Source of the DNA: Janthinobacterium tructae
GTDB taxonomy: Bacteria; Pseudomonadota; Gammaproteobacteria; Burkholderiales; Burkholderiaceae_D
Length of the DNA stretch: 64,000 nucleotides
Direction of reading: 5' to 3'
NCBI RefSeq assembly: GCF_006517255.1
Contig: NZ_CP041185.1
Span: forward strand, 62,001-126,000
The notes under the pieces were generated by a model. That model was not told the origin of the DNA, ran no database searches, and was given only the letters and a program-made list of their open reading frames with translations. Position 1 is the stretch's first letter. The number at the start of each line of letters is the position of its first letter. Made by a program: the position numbers and the translations under genes. Shown piece after piece: positions 48,654 to 57,388 of the stretch.

Positions 48654-50291
48654 TTACGCCAGGGTGCCGAACCAGCCGCCATGCGCAGGCAAGCTGATCT
48701 GCTGGCCATCTTTGCTGCCTGGCAAGCCGTGGCCGGCCAGGTCGGTCGCTGCTGCGGCGGCCGGCAAGTCAAACGTGACCGTTTCGGTGCCCAGGTTGAA
48801 GGCGGCCAGCACGGACGGGTGTCCCGGCAAGTCGCGGCGCAGGGCCAGCACGGGTTCAGGCGCATCGAAGAAAACGATGTCGCCGCGCAGCAATTGCGGC
48901 AGGGTGCGGCGCCAGGCGAGGATGTTTTGCGCAAAGGTCAAAGGCGAAGCGCTATCGCGCTCTTCGACGTCGACGGCGCGCGCCAGATGCTCGGGCGGCA
49001 CGGGCAACCAGGGTTTTGCCGAACTGAAGCCGCCATGCGGCGCGTCAGCCACCCACGGCATCGGCGTGCGGCAGCCGTCGCGGCCCTTGAACTGGGGCCA
49101 GAACGGGATGCCGTACGGGTCTTGCAGCGCCTCGAAAGGAATGTCCGCTTCCGTCAGGGCCAGCTCGTCGCCCTGGTACAGGCACGGCGTGCCCTTCAAT
49201 GCCGCTTGCACGGCCAGCACCACCTTGGCCAGCGAGGGCGACGGGTTTTGGCCGCCCCAGCGCGTCATGACGCGCACGCTGTCGTGGTTGCCCACGGACC
49301 AGGAAGCCCAGCCGTCGGCCACTTGCGCTTCGAATTCTTCCACCTGCGTGCGGATGTGCGCGGCGGAAAACTCCGCCGTCAGCAAGTTGAAACTGTAAGC
49401 CATGTGCAGCTTGTCGGCACCCGTGTAGGCGGCCATGGTGGCCAGCGCATTGTCGTCGCCCACTTCACCGATGGAAATGGCCTGGTATTCATCGAGTATG
49501 GCGCGCACGCGCTGCAGGTAGGCGATGTTTTCCGGCTGCGTCTTGTCGTACACGTGTGCCTGCATGCCGTACGGGTTGATGGCCGACACGCTGCTCGCAT
49601 CGCGCTGCGCGGCTGGCGGATTGTCGCGCAGCAACTGGTCGTGATACGGGAAGTTGCAGGAATCGAAGCGGAAGCCATCGACACCGCGTTCGAGCCAGAA
49701 ACGCAGGTTGTCCAGCTGCGCTTGCTGCACGGCCGGATTATGGAAATTCAGGTCGGGCTGGCTGGCGAGGAAATCGTGCAGGTAGTACTGGCCGCGGCGC
49801 GGCTCCCATTGCCAGGCGGAACCGCCGAACACGGACAGCCAGTTGTTGGGCGCCGTGCCATCGGGTTTCTGGTCGGCCCATACATACCAGTCGGCCTTGG
49901 CATTGTCGCGGCTGGAGCGGCTTTCCACGAACCACGGGTGGACGTCGGACGAATGCGACAGCACCTGGTCGATCATCACTTTCAAGCCCAGTTCATGCGC
50001 GCGCGCCACCAGGCGGTCGAAATCGGCCAGGGTACCGAACATGGGGTCGACGTCGCAGAAGTCGGCCACGTCATAGCCGAAGTCTTTCATCGGCGACGTA
50101 AAGAAGGGCGAGATCCAGACGATGTCGGCGCCCAGGGCGGCGATGTATGCGAGCTTGGAGGTAATGCCGGGCAAGTCGCCGATGCCGTCGCCATTGCTGT
50201 CGAGGAAGCTGCGTGGATAGACCTGGTAGATGACGGCACTGCGCCACCAGTCGGCGGGCAGGTGGGCGAGATTGTTCTGGATGGTCGGCAT
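48654..50291 (-). CDS. Alpha-glucosidase (GH13, cytoplasmic)
   Basis: 545 residues without signal peptide. GH13 residues: D210 in GFRFDSCNF, E276 in SIGEVGDD and D337 in GNHDSVR. DSNGDGIGDLPGI at 31-43 is the oligo-1,6-/alpha-glucosidase calcium-like motif. It would release glucose from imported maltodextrins. It is the first gene of the mal transport operon and has two LacI-type operators upstream. Confidence 0.9.
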   Translation of the reverse strand: MPTIQNNLAHLPADWWRSAVIYQVYPRSFLDSNGDGIGDLPGITSKLAYIAALGADIVWISPFFTSPMKDFGYDVADFCDVDPMFGTLADFDRLVARAHELGLKVMIDQVLSHSSDVHPWFVESRSSRDNAKADWYVWADQKPDGTAPNNWLSVFGGSAWQWEPRRGQYYLHDFLASQPDLNFHNPAVQQAQLDNLRFWLERGVDGFRFDSCNFPYHDQLLRDNPPAAQRDASSVSAINPYGMQAHVYDKTQPENIAYLQRVRAILDEYQAISIGEVGDDNALATMAAYTGADKLHMAYSFNLLTAEFSAAHIRTQVEEFEAQVADGWASWSVGNHDSVRVMTRWGGQNPSPSLAKVVLAVQAALKGTPCLYQGDELALTEADIPFEALQDPYGIPFWPQFKGRDGCRTPMPWVADAPHGGFSSAKPWLPVPPEHLARAVDVEERDSASPLTFAQNILAWRRTLPQLLRGDIVFFDAPEPVLALRRDLPGHPSVLAAFNLGTETVTFDLPAAAAATDLAGHGLPGSKDGQQISLPAHGGWFGTLA

Positions 50292-50374
50292 GAATGATTT
50301 CTTAAAAGTTGCCTGTAGCCTTGGCTATCAGGGCAGCGCTGCTGGTTGGTAGGCGAACGTCTTATTTTAAAATT

Positions 50375-50420
50375 CAAAGCGCTTTGGGTATGAAATGAGT
50401 ATAGTTCAAAGCGCTTTGAA
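50375..50420 (-). promoter_or_regulatory. Two LacI-type operators upstream of the alpha-glucosidase gene
   Basis: CAAAGCGCTTTG occurs at 50375-50386 and, as TTCAAAGCGCTTTGAA, at 50405-50420. Starts of the 12-bp cores are 32 bp apart (50375 and 50407), close to three turns. The same core is found three times before the porin gene. The likely ligand is the LacI-family protein encoded at 50532-51542. Confidence 0.8.
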
Positions 50421-50488
50421 AAGTAAAGCGATACACGCGCCAGACATACGATTTTTTTATGAGGGTGATTCAGGACAACAATGCAGTA

Positions 50489-50510
50489 CCGCCGGCCAGG
50501 TGGCCGGCGG
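50489..50510. terminator. Strong hairpin after the lacI-type gene
   Basis: CCGCCGGCC and GGCCGGCGG form a perfect 9-bp stem with a four-base loop (AGGT), 21 bp after the regulator's stop. There is no U tract. Confidence 0.5.
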
Positions 50511-50531
50511 CGTAAGGGAGGGGGAGAATGC

Positions 50532-51542
50532 CTAGTTCGGCACTGGTCCGGCCGACTCGCCCGGCAACAGTTCGCACGGCCACAGTTCCTGCAAGTCGGC
50601 GACGGGCGTGCCATCCATCAGGGCCAGCAGCATGTGGATCATCTTCGCGCCGGCGCCGCGCGGGTCGGGCTGGACGACGGTGGTGACGTTGTGGCCGGCC
50701 AGGGAATCTTCCATCACGCCCCAGACGATCAGCGACATCTCGCTGCCGATGGCGATGCCCGCGTCGAGCAGGGCGCGCACGGCGCCCACTCCCGACATGT
50801 GATTGTCGACGATGACGGCGGTGGGACGGGGCGAGCGGGCCAGCAGGCGCTGCATCGCCTGGTAGCCGGCGCGGCGGTCGTGCGCATTGTCGACCAGGTT
50901 GTCCGGATCGACGGCCAGGCCGCCCGCCTGCATGGCGTGCTGGAAACTCTCGACGCGCTGGCGCACGAAGTTCAGGTCCGGCGTGGCGCTGATCAGGCCG
51001 ATGCGCTGGTGGCCCAGCTGCGCCAGGCGCTCGACGGCCAGGCGCATGCCCGCCTCGTTGTCGTAGTCGAACCAGGCGTGCGGCTGGTTCAGCTGCGTGC
51101 GGCCATGCGCGACAAACGGCATGCCTTGCTGCGCCAGGTAGGCGATGCGCTCGTCGTACGGTTTCGTGCGTCCGACGATCAGGCCATCGATGCGGCGGCC
51201 CTTGACCATGCGTTGATAGGTGTGGAATTCATTCGTGGCCGACGCGGGCGCGATCATCATGTCCATCTGCTGCGCTTCCAGCGCTTCCGACATGCCGCCC
51301 ACGATGTCGATGAACATGGGGTCGGCCAGGTCGTTCGGCATCAGCGGGTAGATGATGCCGACGATATTCGTGCGTCCCACGGCCAGGCTGCGCGCCATGG
51401 GATTGGGACGGTAGCCGGCGGCCTGCGCGGCGGCCAGCACCCGTTCGCGCGTGCGTTCGCTCACTTCCGGATAGCCATTCAAGGCGCGGCTGACGGTGGT
51501 TTCGGATATTCCTAGCGTTTTGGCGAGATTTTTGAGGTTCAT
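50532..51542 (-). CDS. LacI-family repressor of the maltodextrin regulon
   Basis: 336 residues. N-terminal helix-turn-helix MNLKNLAKTLGISETTVSRAL followed by the hinge YRPNPMARSLAVGRT (quoted in parts), then a periplasmic-binding-protein-like sugar domain. It lies between the porin and glucosidase genes, each of which carries CAAAGCGCTTTG operators, so it most likely represses both until a maltose-type inducer binds. No operator is seen at its own start. Confidence 0.87.
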   Translation of the reverse strand: MNLKNLAKTLGISETTVSRALNGYPEVSERTRERVLAAAQAAGYRPNPMARSLAVGRTNIVGIIYPLMPNDLADPMFIDIVGGMSEALEAQQMDMMIAPASATNEFHTYQRMVKGRRIDGLIVGRTKPYDERIAYLAQQGMPFVAHGRTQLNQPHAWFDYDNEAGMRLAVERLAQLGHQRIGLISATPDLNFVRQRVESFQHAMQAGGLAVDPDNLVDNAHDRRAGYQAMQRLLARSPRPTAVIVDNHMSGVGAVRALLDAGIAIGSEMSLIVWGVMEDSLAGHNVTTVVQPDPRGAGAKMIHMLLALMDGTPVADLQELWPCELLPGESAGPVPN

Positions 51543-51637
51543 GGATGCTGCGTCTGGGGTGGATCGGGAGCGATGCAGGGTAGTTTATCTGATAAATGCC
51601 GGAATGATCAGGGGGATGACCAGCGGCGGCAGCGCCC

Positions 51638-51672
51638 AAAAAAATACGCGGGCAAACCCAGGGGCGCCCGCG
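51638..51672 (-). terminator. Rho-independent terminator downstream of the porin gene
   Basis: On the minus strand CGCGGGC pairs with GCCCGCG (51666-51672 with 51647-51653) and is followed by A plus seven Ts (51645-51638). It lies about 160 bp after the porin stop; the stretch between (51673-51833) has no gene I can support. Confidence 0.75.
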
Positions 51673-51833
51673 CTAAAAGAGGATACTGCTGAATCACTAC
51701 AGTGAAGCTGCCGGCCATCGCGTGCAGCGGCGAAATGGTGGATCCGGATATTCCTTGCCCCTGAAAAAGCGGGCGGTGTTGCTGCCAGTGGCAGGCGTCC
51801 AGGGACGCTTGCCAACGTTCTAGAGTCCCGCGC

Positions 51834-53054
51834 TTACCACCAGGATTCCACTTGGAAACCGACCGAGCTGCCGTTGGTCTTGCCACCAAACACGCCCGTC
51901 GAGGACAGTGCCGATTCGGCAGCGGCGGCCGACTGGGCTGCCTTGTTCCATTTGGCGTAGGTGTAGAAGGCGCGCAGCACGGGGCGCGACCAGAAGCTGT
52001 TGCCGGCCGACAGTTGCGGGGCAATGGTCAGCTTGGTCAGGTTGCGGCTTTCGCCGCCTTCCGGCTTGACGATGTCGTGGCCCAGTTCCACGGCCAGGCT
52101 GTAGTTGTCCGTGAAGTGGTAGACGGGGCGTGCGCCGATCGAGGTCCATTTGCTGCTGACGCCCGCCGTTTCCTTGTCTTCGTAGACGAAGGTGCCCATG
52201 CCCGACCAGGCGCCTTTTGGCTGGATCATGATCTGTTCCGTCAGGCGCACGACCTTGTCATCCTTGCCGGCGCCCAGGCTGAAGCCGCCCGTGTTGGCGG
52301 CGCTGCCTTTGCCATACTGCAATGCCACCTTGTTGAAGCCGCCCAGCAGATTGCCCTGCGTGTGCATGATGGTCAGCAAGTGGCCGCTGGCGATGGGAGC
52401 CGCGCCTTGCGCGTTGCGTTTCTGATTGAATTGCAGGCCCAGCGTCAGTTCACCGTCCGGGTTGACCTTGATGCCGGAAAAGCGCAAGTCGTGGGACAGG
52501 CCCATGCGCTTGCTGTCGCCGTCGTCGGCCGTGCGCACGATGGCGTAGGCCAGCTTGGCGGCGCCCAGGTCGATGTTTTCCAGGCCGGCGCCCGGGCCGC
52601 TGTTATTCCAGAAGTAGTAATCGGTGATGTGCACGTCCTGGCGGTCGTAGTAGCGCTTGCCGACCCAGGCGCGCGCTTCGGCGAAGGCGCCCGTGCCGAT
52701 CTTGTCGGCCACCACGTTCATTTCGCGCCACGACGGGTCCGATTGTTCCCAGTCCTGATTCTGGTTGACGGAAAACGCCACCAGGGTGTTGATGCGGAAG
52801 GTGGTGCCGTTGGCTGCCTTGAAGGCTTCGCCGCCGAATTTCAGCTCGCCGTAGGTTTCGCACTCATTGCCCAGACGATACTTGGACGAGGCGCCGGCCA
52901 GGCCGAAACAGGCTTCCTTGCCGCCTTCGCTGCTGGTGCCGAAGCCCGAGCGGATGTAGCCGCCGAAGTCGATCGGCAGGGCAGCCTGGGCAGCCGAAGC
53001 GCTCAAGGCCAACGCCACGGCGGCAGGCAAAGTTTTCAAGAAATGTTTGTTCAT
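51834..53054 (-). CDS. lamB: Maltoporin-like carbohydrate porin
   Basis: 406 residues. Signal peptide MNKHFLKTLPAAVALALSASAAQA fixes the start at 53054, with GGAGA before it. The mature chain begins LPIDFGGYIRSGFGTSSEGG, a LamB-like first strand, and ends VGFQVESWW with the C-terminal aromatic residue needed for outer-membrane insertion. It would let maltodextrins cross the outer membrane. Three operators lie upstream. Confidence 0.88.
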   Translation of the reverse strand: MNKHFLKTLPAAVALALSASAAQAALPIDFGGYIRSGFGTSSEGGKEACFGLAGASSKYRLGNECETYGELKFGGEAFKAANGTTFRINTLVAFSVNQNQDWEQSDPSWREMNVVADKIGTGAFAEARAWVGKRYYDRQDVHITDYYFWNNSGPGAGLENIDLGAAKLAYAIVRTADDGDSKRMGLSHDLRFSGIKVNPDGELTLGLQFNQKRNAQGAAPIASGHLLTIMHTQGNLLGGFNKVALQYGKGSAANTGGFSLGAGKDDKVVRLTEQIMIQPKGAWSGMGTFVYEDKETAGVSSKWTSIGARPVYHFTDNYSLAVELGHDIVKPEGGESRNLTKLTIAPQLSAGNSFWSRPVLRAFYTYAKWNKAAQSAAAAESALSSTGVFGGKTNGSSVGFQVESWW

Positions 53055-53108
53055 TGCGTCTCCAGTGTTTTTATAGGTGTGGGATCGGTGCGCATAACTT
53101 CGCACAAC

Positions 53109-53162
53109 CAAAGCGCTTTAGTTATGTTTCAAAGCGCTTTGAGTATAGTTCAAAGCGCTTTG
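53109..53162 (-). promoter_or_regulatory. Three evenly spaced LacI-type operators upstream of the porin gene
   Basis: CAAAGCGCTTTA (53109-53120), CAAAGCGCTTTG (53130-53141) and CAAAGCGCTTTG (53151-53162). Starts are exactly 21 bp apart, two helical turns, so three repressor dimers would bind on one face. Confidence 0.85.
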
Positions 53163-53286
53163 ATCAGTAAACTAGTTTTGTTCTTTGAATTCTTCTTAAA
53201 CTTTTGAGGTGTTGCGGAGAAACATCAAAGGCGGGCGGCGGCGCGGGGGCGCCGCCGTGTACGGCAAGAGAAACTACGATGGCGAA

Positions 53287-54846
53287 TTATTGCTGTGCCT
53301 TGCAGGCGGGCAGGGCGGCCGTGTCCGTTGCGGCAGGGGCAGGATGACGCAGGAACGCCAGGATCAGCAGGGCCGAGGTGGTGGTGATGCTGGCCAGCAC
53401 ATACAGCAAGTGGCGGAACGCCGTGCCATACGCTTGTGCCAGTTCGGCCGCGCCCGCTTGCGGCAGCAAGGTACTCGCATGGCGCAGCTCGCCCAGCGCC
53501 AGGAAGGGGCCCGCGTGCGCCGCCTGTTGCGCGCCGATGCCGGCAAGGCCGGCGCGGCCCAGCGCCGCCACGGCAAAGGTGCCCAGCAGCGCGCTGACGA
53601 TGGCCAGCGCCAGGCCTTCGCCCGCCACGCGCGTCGTATTGAAGATGCCGGCCGCCATGCCGGCCCGTTCGACGGGCACGACGCTGATGGCCAGGCCATC
53701 CATCAAGCCCCAGGGCAAGCTGATGCCGCAGCCGATCAGCAGCAGCGGCCCCAGCAAGCTGGCGGGCGACTGGCCCGGCGCGCAGGTCGACAGCCACAGC
53801 AGGCCGCCCGCCGCCAGCAATAATCCGCAGGCGCAGATGTGCGCGGCGGCAATGCGCTGCGCCGCCATGCCGGCCAGGATCGGCAGCACCAGCATGGGCG
53901 CCGACAGGGCGATCATCATGCGTCCCGCTTCCAGCGCGCTGTAGTTTTCGATACCGATGAAGCGGGCCGGCAGCAGCACCAGCAGCACGACGAAGGAAAA
54001 CGCGGGCGCGGCGGCCAGCAGTTGCACGCCGGCAAAGGCGGGCAGGCGGAACAGGGTCAAGTCCAGCATGGGCCGCGCGGCGCGCCGCTCCACGCGGATG
54101 AAAGCGGCCAGCAGCAGGGCCGCACCACCGAGCAGCCTCAGGCTGGCGGGGCTGCCCCAGCCACTGTCAGGCGCTTGCAGCAAGCCATACGTAAACAAAG
54201 AGAGCGCGCCGGTAAACGTCAGCGCGCCGGGCCAATCGACGCCCTGCGCCTGCGGGTCGCGCGATTCGCGCATGGCGCGCGCGGCGACCAGCAGGGCTGT
54301 CAAGCCGGCCGCAGCCGTGGCGATGAAGATGGCGCGCCAGCTCGTGTGCGTGATCAATGTGCCGGCCAGGAAGGGGCCAAAGGCCAGGCCCACGCCGAAG
54401 GCCGTGCCAATCAGGCTGAAGGCGCGCGCGCGGGCCGGGCCGTCGAATTCCTGCGCCAGTGCCGCCAGTCCGCTCGACAGGGCCATGGCGCAACCGAGGC
54501 CCTGGACGGCGCGCAGCACATCGAGCCACACAATGCCGGGTGCGGCTGACAGTGCCAGCGCGGCGGCGGAAAATACGCCCATGCCCAGCAAGAACACGCG
54601 CTTGCGGCCATAGCGGTCGGCCAGCGCGCCGGCCACCATCAGGCAGCCGCCAAAGCTGAGCATGAAGGCGTTCGTGATCCACGCCAGCGCCAGCGGCGTG
54701 CCGTGCAAGTCGGCGGCGATGGCGGGGATGGCGATGGCCGGCCCCGTAAAACTGAGCGGCATGCACAGGGCGGCCAGGCAGACGGCGGCCAGCACGAAGG
54801 CGCGCCGGGCCGGGGAGGCAGGCTTCATACGGTGATTTGTATCCAT
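53287..54846 (-). CDS. MFS multidrug exporter, DHA2 (14-helix) type
   Basis: 519 residues, about 14 membrane helices. Motif A appears as GALADRYGRKRVF after helix 2 (about 75-90), and the length matches the EmrB/QacA family. It is divergent from a LysR regulator gene with a 108-bp gap that has dyad sites, a usual regulator-exporter pair. Substrate unknown. ATG 54846 is taken as start; the ATG at 54828 (MKPASP) is an alternative. Confidence 0.88.
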   Translation of the reverse strand: MDTNHRMKPASPARRAFVLAAVCLAALCMPLSFTGPAIAIPAIAADLHGTPLALAWITNAFMLSFGGCLMVAGALADRYGRKRVFLLGMGVFSAAALALSAAPGIVWLDVLRAVQGLGCAMALSSGLAALAQEFDGPARARAFSLIGTAFGVGLAFGPFLAGTLITHTSWRAIFIATAAAGLTALLVAARAMRESRDPQAQGVDWPGALTFTGALSLFTYGLLQAPDSGWGSPASLRLLGGAALLLAAFIRVERRAARPMLDLTLFRLPAFAGVQLLAAAPAFSFVVLLVLLPARFIGIENYSALEAGRMMIALSAPMLVLPILAGMAAQRIAAAHICACGLLLAAGGLLWLSTCAPGQSPASLLGPLLLIGCGISLPWGLMDGLAISVVPVERAGMAAGIFNTTRVAGEGLALAIVSALLGTFAVAALGRAGLAGIGAQQAAHAGPFLALGELRHASTLLPQAGAAELAQAYGTAFRHLLYVLASITTTSALLILAFLRHPAPAATDTAALPACKAQQ

Positions 54847-54883
54847 GGGAAACGATTCCAAAAAGAGGGAATCTGATGATAGT

Positions 54884-54921
54884 ATGGACGTAATCCATGA
54901 AAAAGTGGCTGAAAATCCACT
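54884..54921. promoter_or_regulatory. LysR-type dyads between MFS and lysR genes
   Basis: ATGGA-N5-TCCAT (54884-54898) contains T-N11-A (54885-54897), the LysR box pattern. A second dyad AGTGG-N8-CCACT lies at 54904-54921. Both are in the divergent promoter region. Confidence 0.45.
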
Positions 54922-54954
54922 CATAACGGACAAATATTCCCTAATCGAGAAGGT

Positions 54955-55869
54955 ATGGATAATCTGAACGGCATTGCCGCCTTCGTGCGCGCGGCGGAAA
55001 CTTCCAGCTACGTGGCGGCCGGGCGCTTGCTCGGCGTGTCGGCCTCGGCGGTGGGCAAGAGCGTGGCACGGCTGGAAGAAAAGCTGGGCGTGCGCCTGCT
55101 CAACCGCAGCACGCGGCGCATCAGCCTGAGCAACGAGGGTGCGCTGTTTTATGAGCGCTGCCAGCGCATCCTGGCCGACCTCGGCGATGCCGAGGCGGAA
55201 CTGTCGCACCTGGCCGAGGCGCCGCGCGGCAAGCTCAAGGTCAGCCTGCCCGTGATCGGCTACCGCATCATCCTGCCCTTGCTGGCGGACTTTACGCGCC
55301 AGTATCCCGAGATCGAGCTTGACCTCGATTTCAACGACCGCCTGGTCGACGTGGTGGCCGAAGGCGTCGACGTGGCCGTGCGCAGCGGCACCTTGACGGA
55401 TTCGCGGCTGATGGCGCGCGAACTGGGGCCGTTCGCGTTTGCCATCGTGGGTTCTCCCGCGTATTTTTCCCGCCATGGCGTGCCGGCCACGCCGCGCGCG
55501 CTGGAAGGGCATGCCTGCGTGCGCTATAAATTCCCCACCACGGGCAAGTTGCAGGAATGGGCGCTGCAGCGTGCCGAGGGCGACAGCGGCGGCGAACTGC
55601 GTTTGCCGACCGCCTTGACCTGCAACAATATCGAAGCCTTGATCGGCGCCGCCACGCAGGGCGTGGGCCTCGCGTATTTGCCCGATTTTATCGTGCGCGA
55701 CGCCATCGGACGGGGCGAACTGCAAGCCGTGCTGGGCGACTACCTGCTGTACGCGAGCAAGTTCTGGGTGCTGTGGCCATCGAGCCGCCATCTGTCACCG
55801 AAAATCCGCGTCTTTGTTGACCATCTGTGTACCCACCTGCATTTTTCGGTCCCACCTCGCGTCACCTGA
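54955..55869 (+). CDS. LysR-family transcriptional regulator
   Basis: 304 residues. Winged helix-turn-helix at 1-60 (VAAGRLLGVSASAVGKSVARLEE) and the effector domain from about 88. It belongs to the broad CrgA/DhcR-like group common in betaproteobacteria. It most likely controls the divergent MFS gene and itself. A hairpin (CTGG..CCAG around GCCGCCATGGCGGC, 55875-55897) follows its stop but lacks a T run. Confidence 0.9.
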   Translation: MDNLNGIAAFVRAAETSSYVAAGRLLGVSASAVGKSVARLEEKLGVRLLNRSTRRISLSNEGALFYERCQRILADLGDAEAELSHLAEAPRGKLKVSLPVIGYRIILPLLADFTRQYPEIELDLDFNDRLVDVVAEGVDVAVRSGTLTDSRLMARELGPFAFAIVGSPAYFSRHGVPATPRALEGHACVRYKFPTTGKLQEWALQRAEGDSGGELRLPTALTCNNIEALIGAATQGVGLAYLPDFIVRDAIGRGELQAVLGDYLLYASKFWVLWPSSRHLSPKIRVFVDHLCTHLHFSVPPRVT

Positions 55870-56178
55870 GCGGTCTGGCAGCCGCCATGGCGGCCAGTTG
55901 AGGAATATTCCTACCCCAAAGAGATTTTTCCTAACATTGCGAAATATTTATTTGCTGCGATGCGTCACGCCACGCCGCGTGCCGTCAACTTATACCCTTT
56001 CTGAATACCCATCATGCGTTAATTAAATTGCCATAAGGAATTTAATTATGTTAATTTCATATCTGTTTCGGCAGTATTGCAATAGTTTCCTGTTGCTGGA
56101 ACATGGCATGCATCAGCGTAGTCAGCGTGTAGTAACCAACAATTAGGGCGTGAGCCCGGTTCCATTCAGGGAGTGTGC
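55870..56178. other. AT-rich intergenic region before the patatin-like gene
   Basis: About 310 bp with no supported gene, clearly richer in A+T than its surroundings. It holds a hairpin just after the LysR stop and a perfect AT-rich inverted repeat at 56020-56048. Confidence 0.6.
56020..56048. repeat. Perfect AT-rich inverted repeat upstream of the patatin-like gene
   Basis: TAATTAAATT (56020-56029) and AATTTAATTA (56039-56048) are exact reverse complements with a nine-base spacer. It may be an operator or a cruciform/hairpin in the promoter region. Confidence 0.6.
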
Positions 56179-57294
56179 ATGAAGACAGCAAGCACGATGC
56201 CGCCACATCCGGCGCCAGCCGCGACACCTGCCCGCAAGACGGGCCTGCTGCTTGGTGGCGGTGCACCAAATTCCACCTTGATCGCGGGCGCGCTGGCCGC
56301 GTTTCTCGATGAAGGCATCGAATTCGATGTCATTTCCGCCTCCGGCGCGGGTGTGCTGATGGGTTTGCTTTACACGACACCGCACGAAGCCACGCCGCGC
56401 CAGGCCTTGCAAAGCTGGGCCGACACGGGTGTGGCCGACAGCATTTACAAGATGATCCCGATCAACTACAAGGTGTTCCAGAAGCCGGGCATGCAGGCGA
56501 GCACTTTCCGCGACGCCTTCCAGCCGCCGGCCAACAATCCTTTTTTTCAGGCCTTCCAGCAAACGTTTGCGGGCGTGCCCACTGCCTGGTCGGACTGGGG
56601 GAAATTGATGGTGTCGTCGCTGTCGCCATCGGACCTGTCGGCCAAAAGCCTGGGCCTGTGCGCGCATCTGCCCTTTCTGGAAAAAGCCGTGGATTTTTCG
56701 GGCGTGGCGCGCATGCGCCCCGATTTCTACATCAATGCCTATAACCTCAGCGAGCACCGCATGCAAATCTGGGGCAAGCATGAGATCGCACCGATCCACG
56801 TGCGCGCGGCCCTGTCGTTCCCCTTCCTGTATGCGCCCACCACCATCGATGGCGACGACTACATCGAAGGCGCAGCCCTCGACACGCTCAATTTCGAGGC
56901 GTTCATCGAAGGCAAGGGCGAACACGCTGACGCCGACACGCTGGTCATCCTCGACATCCTCGGCGACGAACGCCTGCTGCGCAAGCCGCGCAACCTGTAC
57001 GACGCCTGGGTGCGCTCCATCATCACGCCGCTGGTGAAAATTTCCAAGAGCGAGCTGCGCCTGTTCGAGCTTGAGCACAACACGGATGCGCGCACGGGCC
57101 AGCCCAAGCGGCGTCTGTTGAAACTCGATCTGATGGGCGGCATCCCGGAGCAGCACTGGCCCGACACCCTGGACTGGTCCAGTTCGAACATGCAGCTGCT
57201 GTTCGACGTGGGCCACAAGGCGGGCCTGGCGTTTTGCCGCCAGCATGGCGACTTGCTGCGCCGCACGCCTGACGTTTCCCCGCTGGCCGCCTAA
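56179..57294 (+). CDS. Patatin-like protein, catalytic residues apparently lost
   Basis: 371 residues. The oxyanion loop is LLLGGGAPNSTLIAG (about 24-38), the nucleophile elbow reads ISASGAGVL (52-60) where active patatins have SGTSAG, and the C-terminal Asp motif reads IDGDDYIEGAAL where DGG is usual (E230-G231-A232). Aligned this way the Ser nucleophile is Gly56 and the catalytic Asp is Glu. So it is either a non-catalytic patatin fold or one with a shifted serine. No signal peptide. GGGAG precedes the ATG. It lies upstream of a chemoreceptor gene with 94 bp between. Confidence 0.78.
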   Translation: MKTASTMPPHPAPAATPARKTGLLLGGGAPNSTLIAGALAAFLDEGIEFDVISASGAGVLMGLLYTTPHEATPRQALQSWADTGVADSIYKMIPINYKVFQKPGMQASTFRDAFQPPANNPFFQAFQQTFAGVPTAWSDWGKLMVSSLSPSDLSAKSLGLCAHLPFLEKAVDFSGVARMRPDFYINAYNLSEHRMQIWGKHEIAPIHVRAALSFPFLYAPTTIDGDDYIEGAALDTLNFEAFIEGKGEHADADTLVILDILGDERLLRKPRNLYDAWVRSIITPLVKISKSELRLFELEHNTDARTGQPKRRLLKLDLMGGIPEQHWPDTLDWSSSNMQLLFDVGHKAGLAFCRQHGDLLRRTPDVSPLAA

Positions 57295-57388
57295 GCTCGC
57301 GCCGTTTGCAACCGGTCCCGGCCACCTGATCGGCAGCTACTCATCCCGCCTGGCCCTGCCAGGCTGCTTTTTTTGACTGTGAAACACC

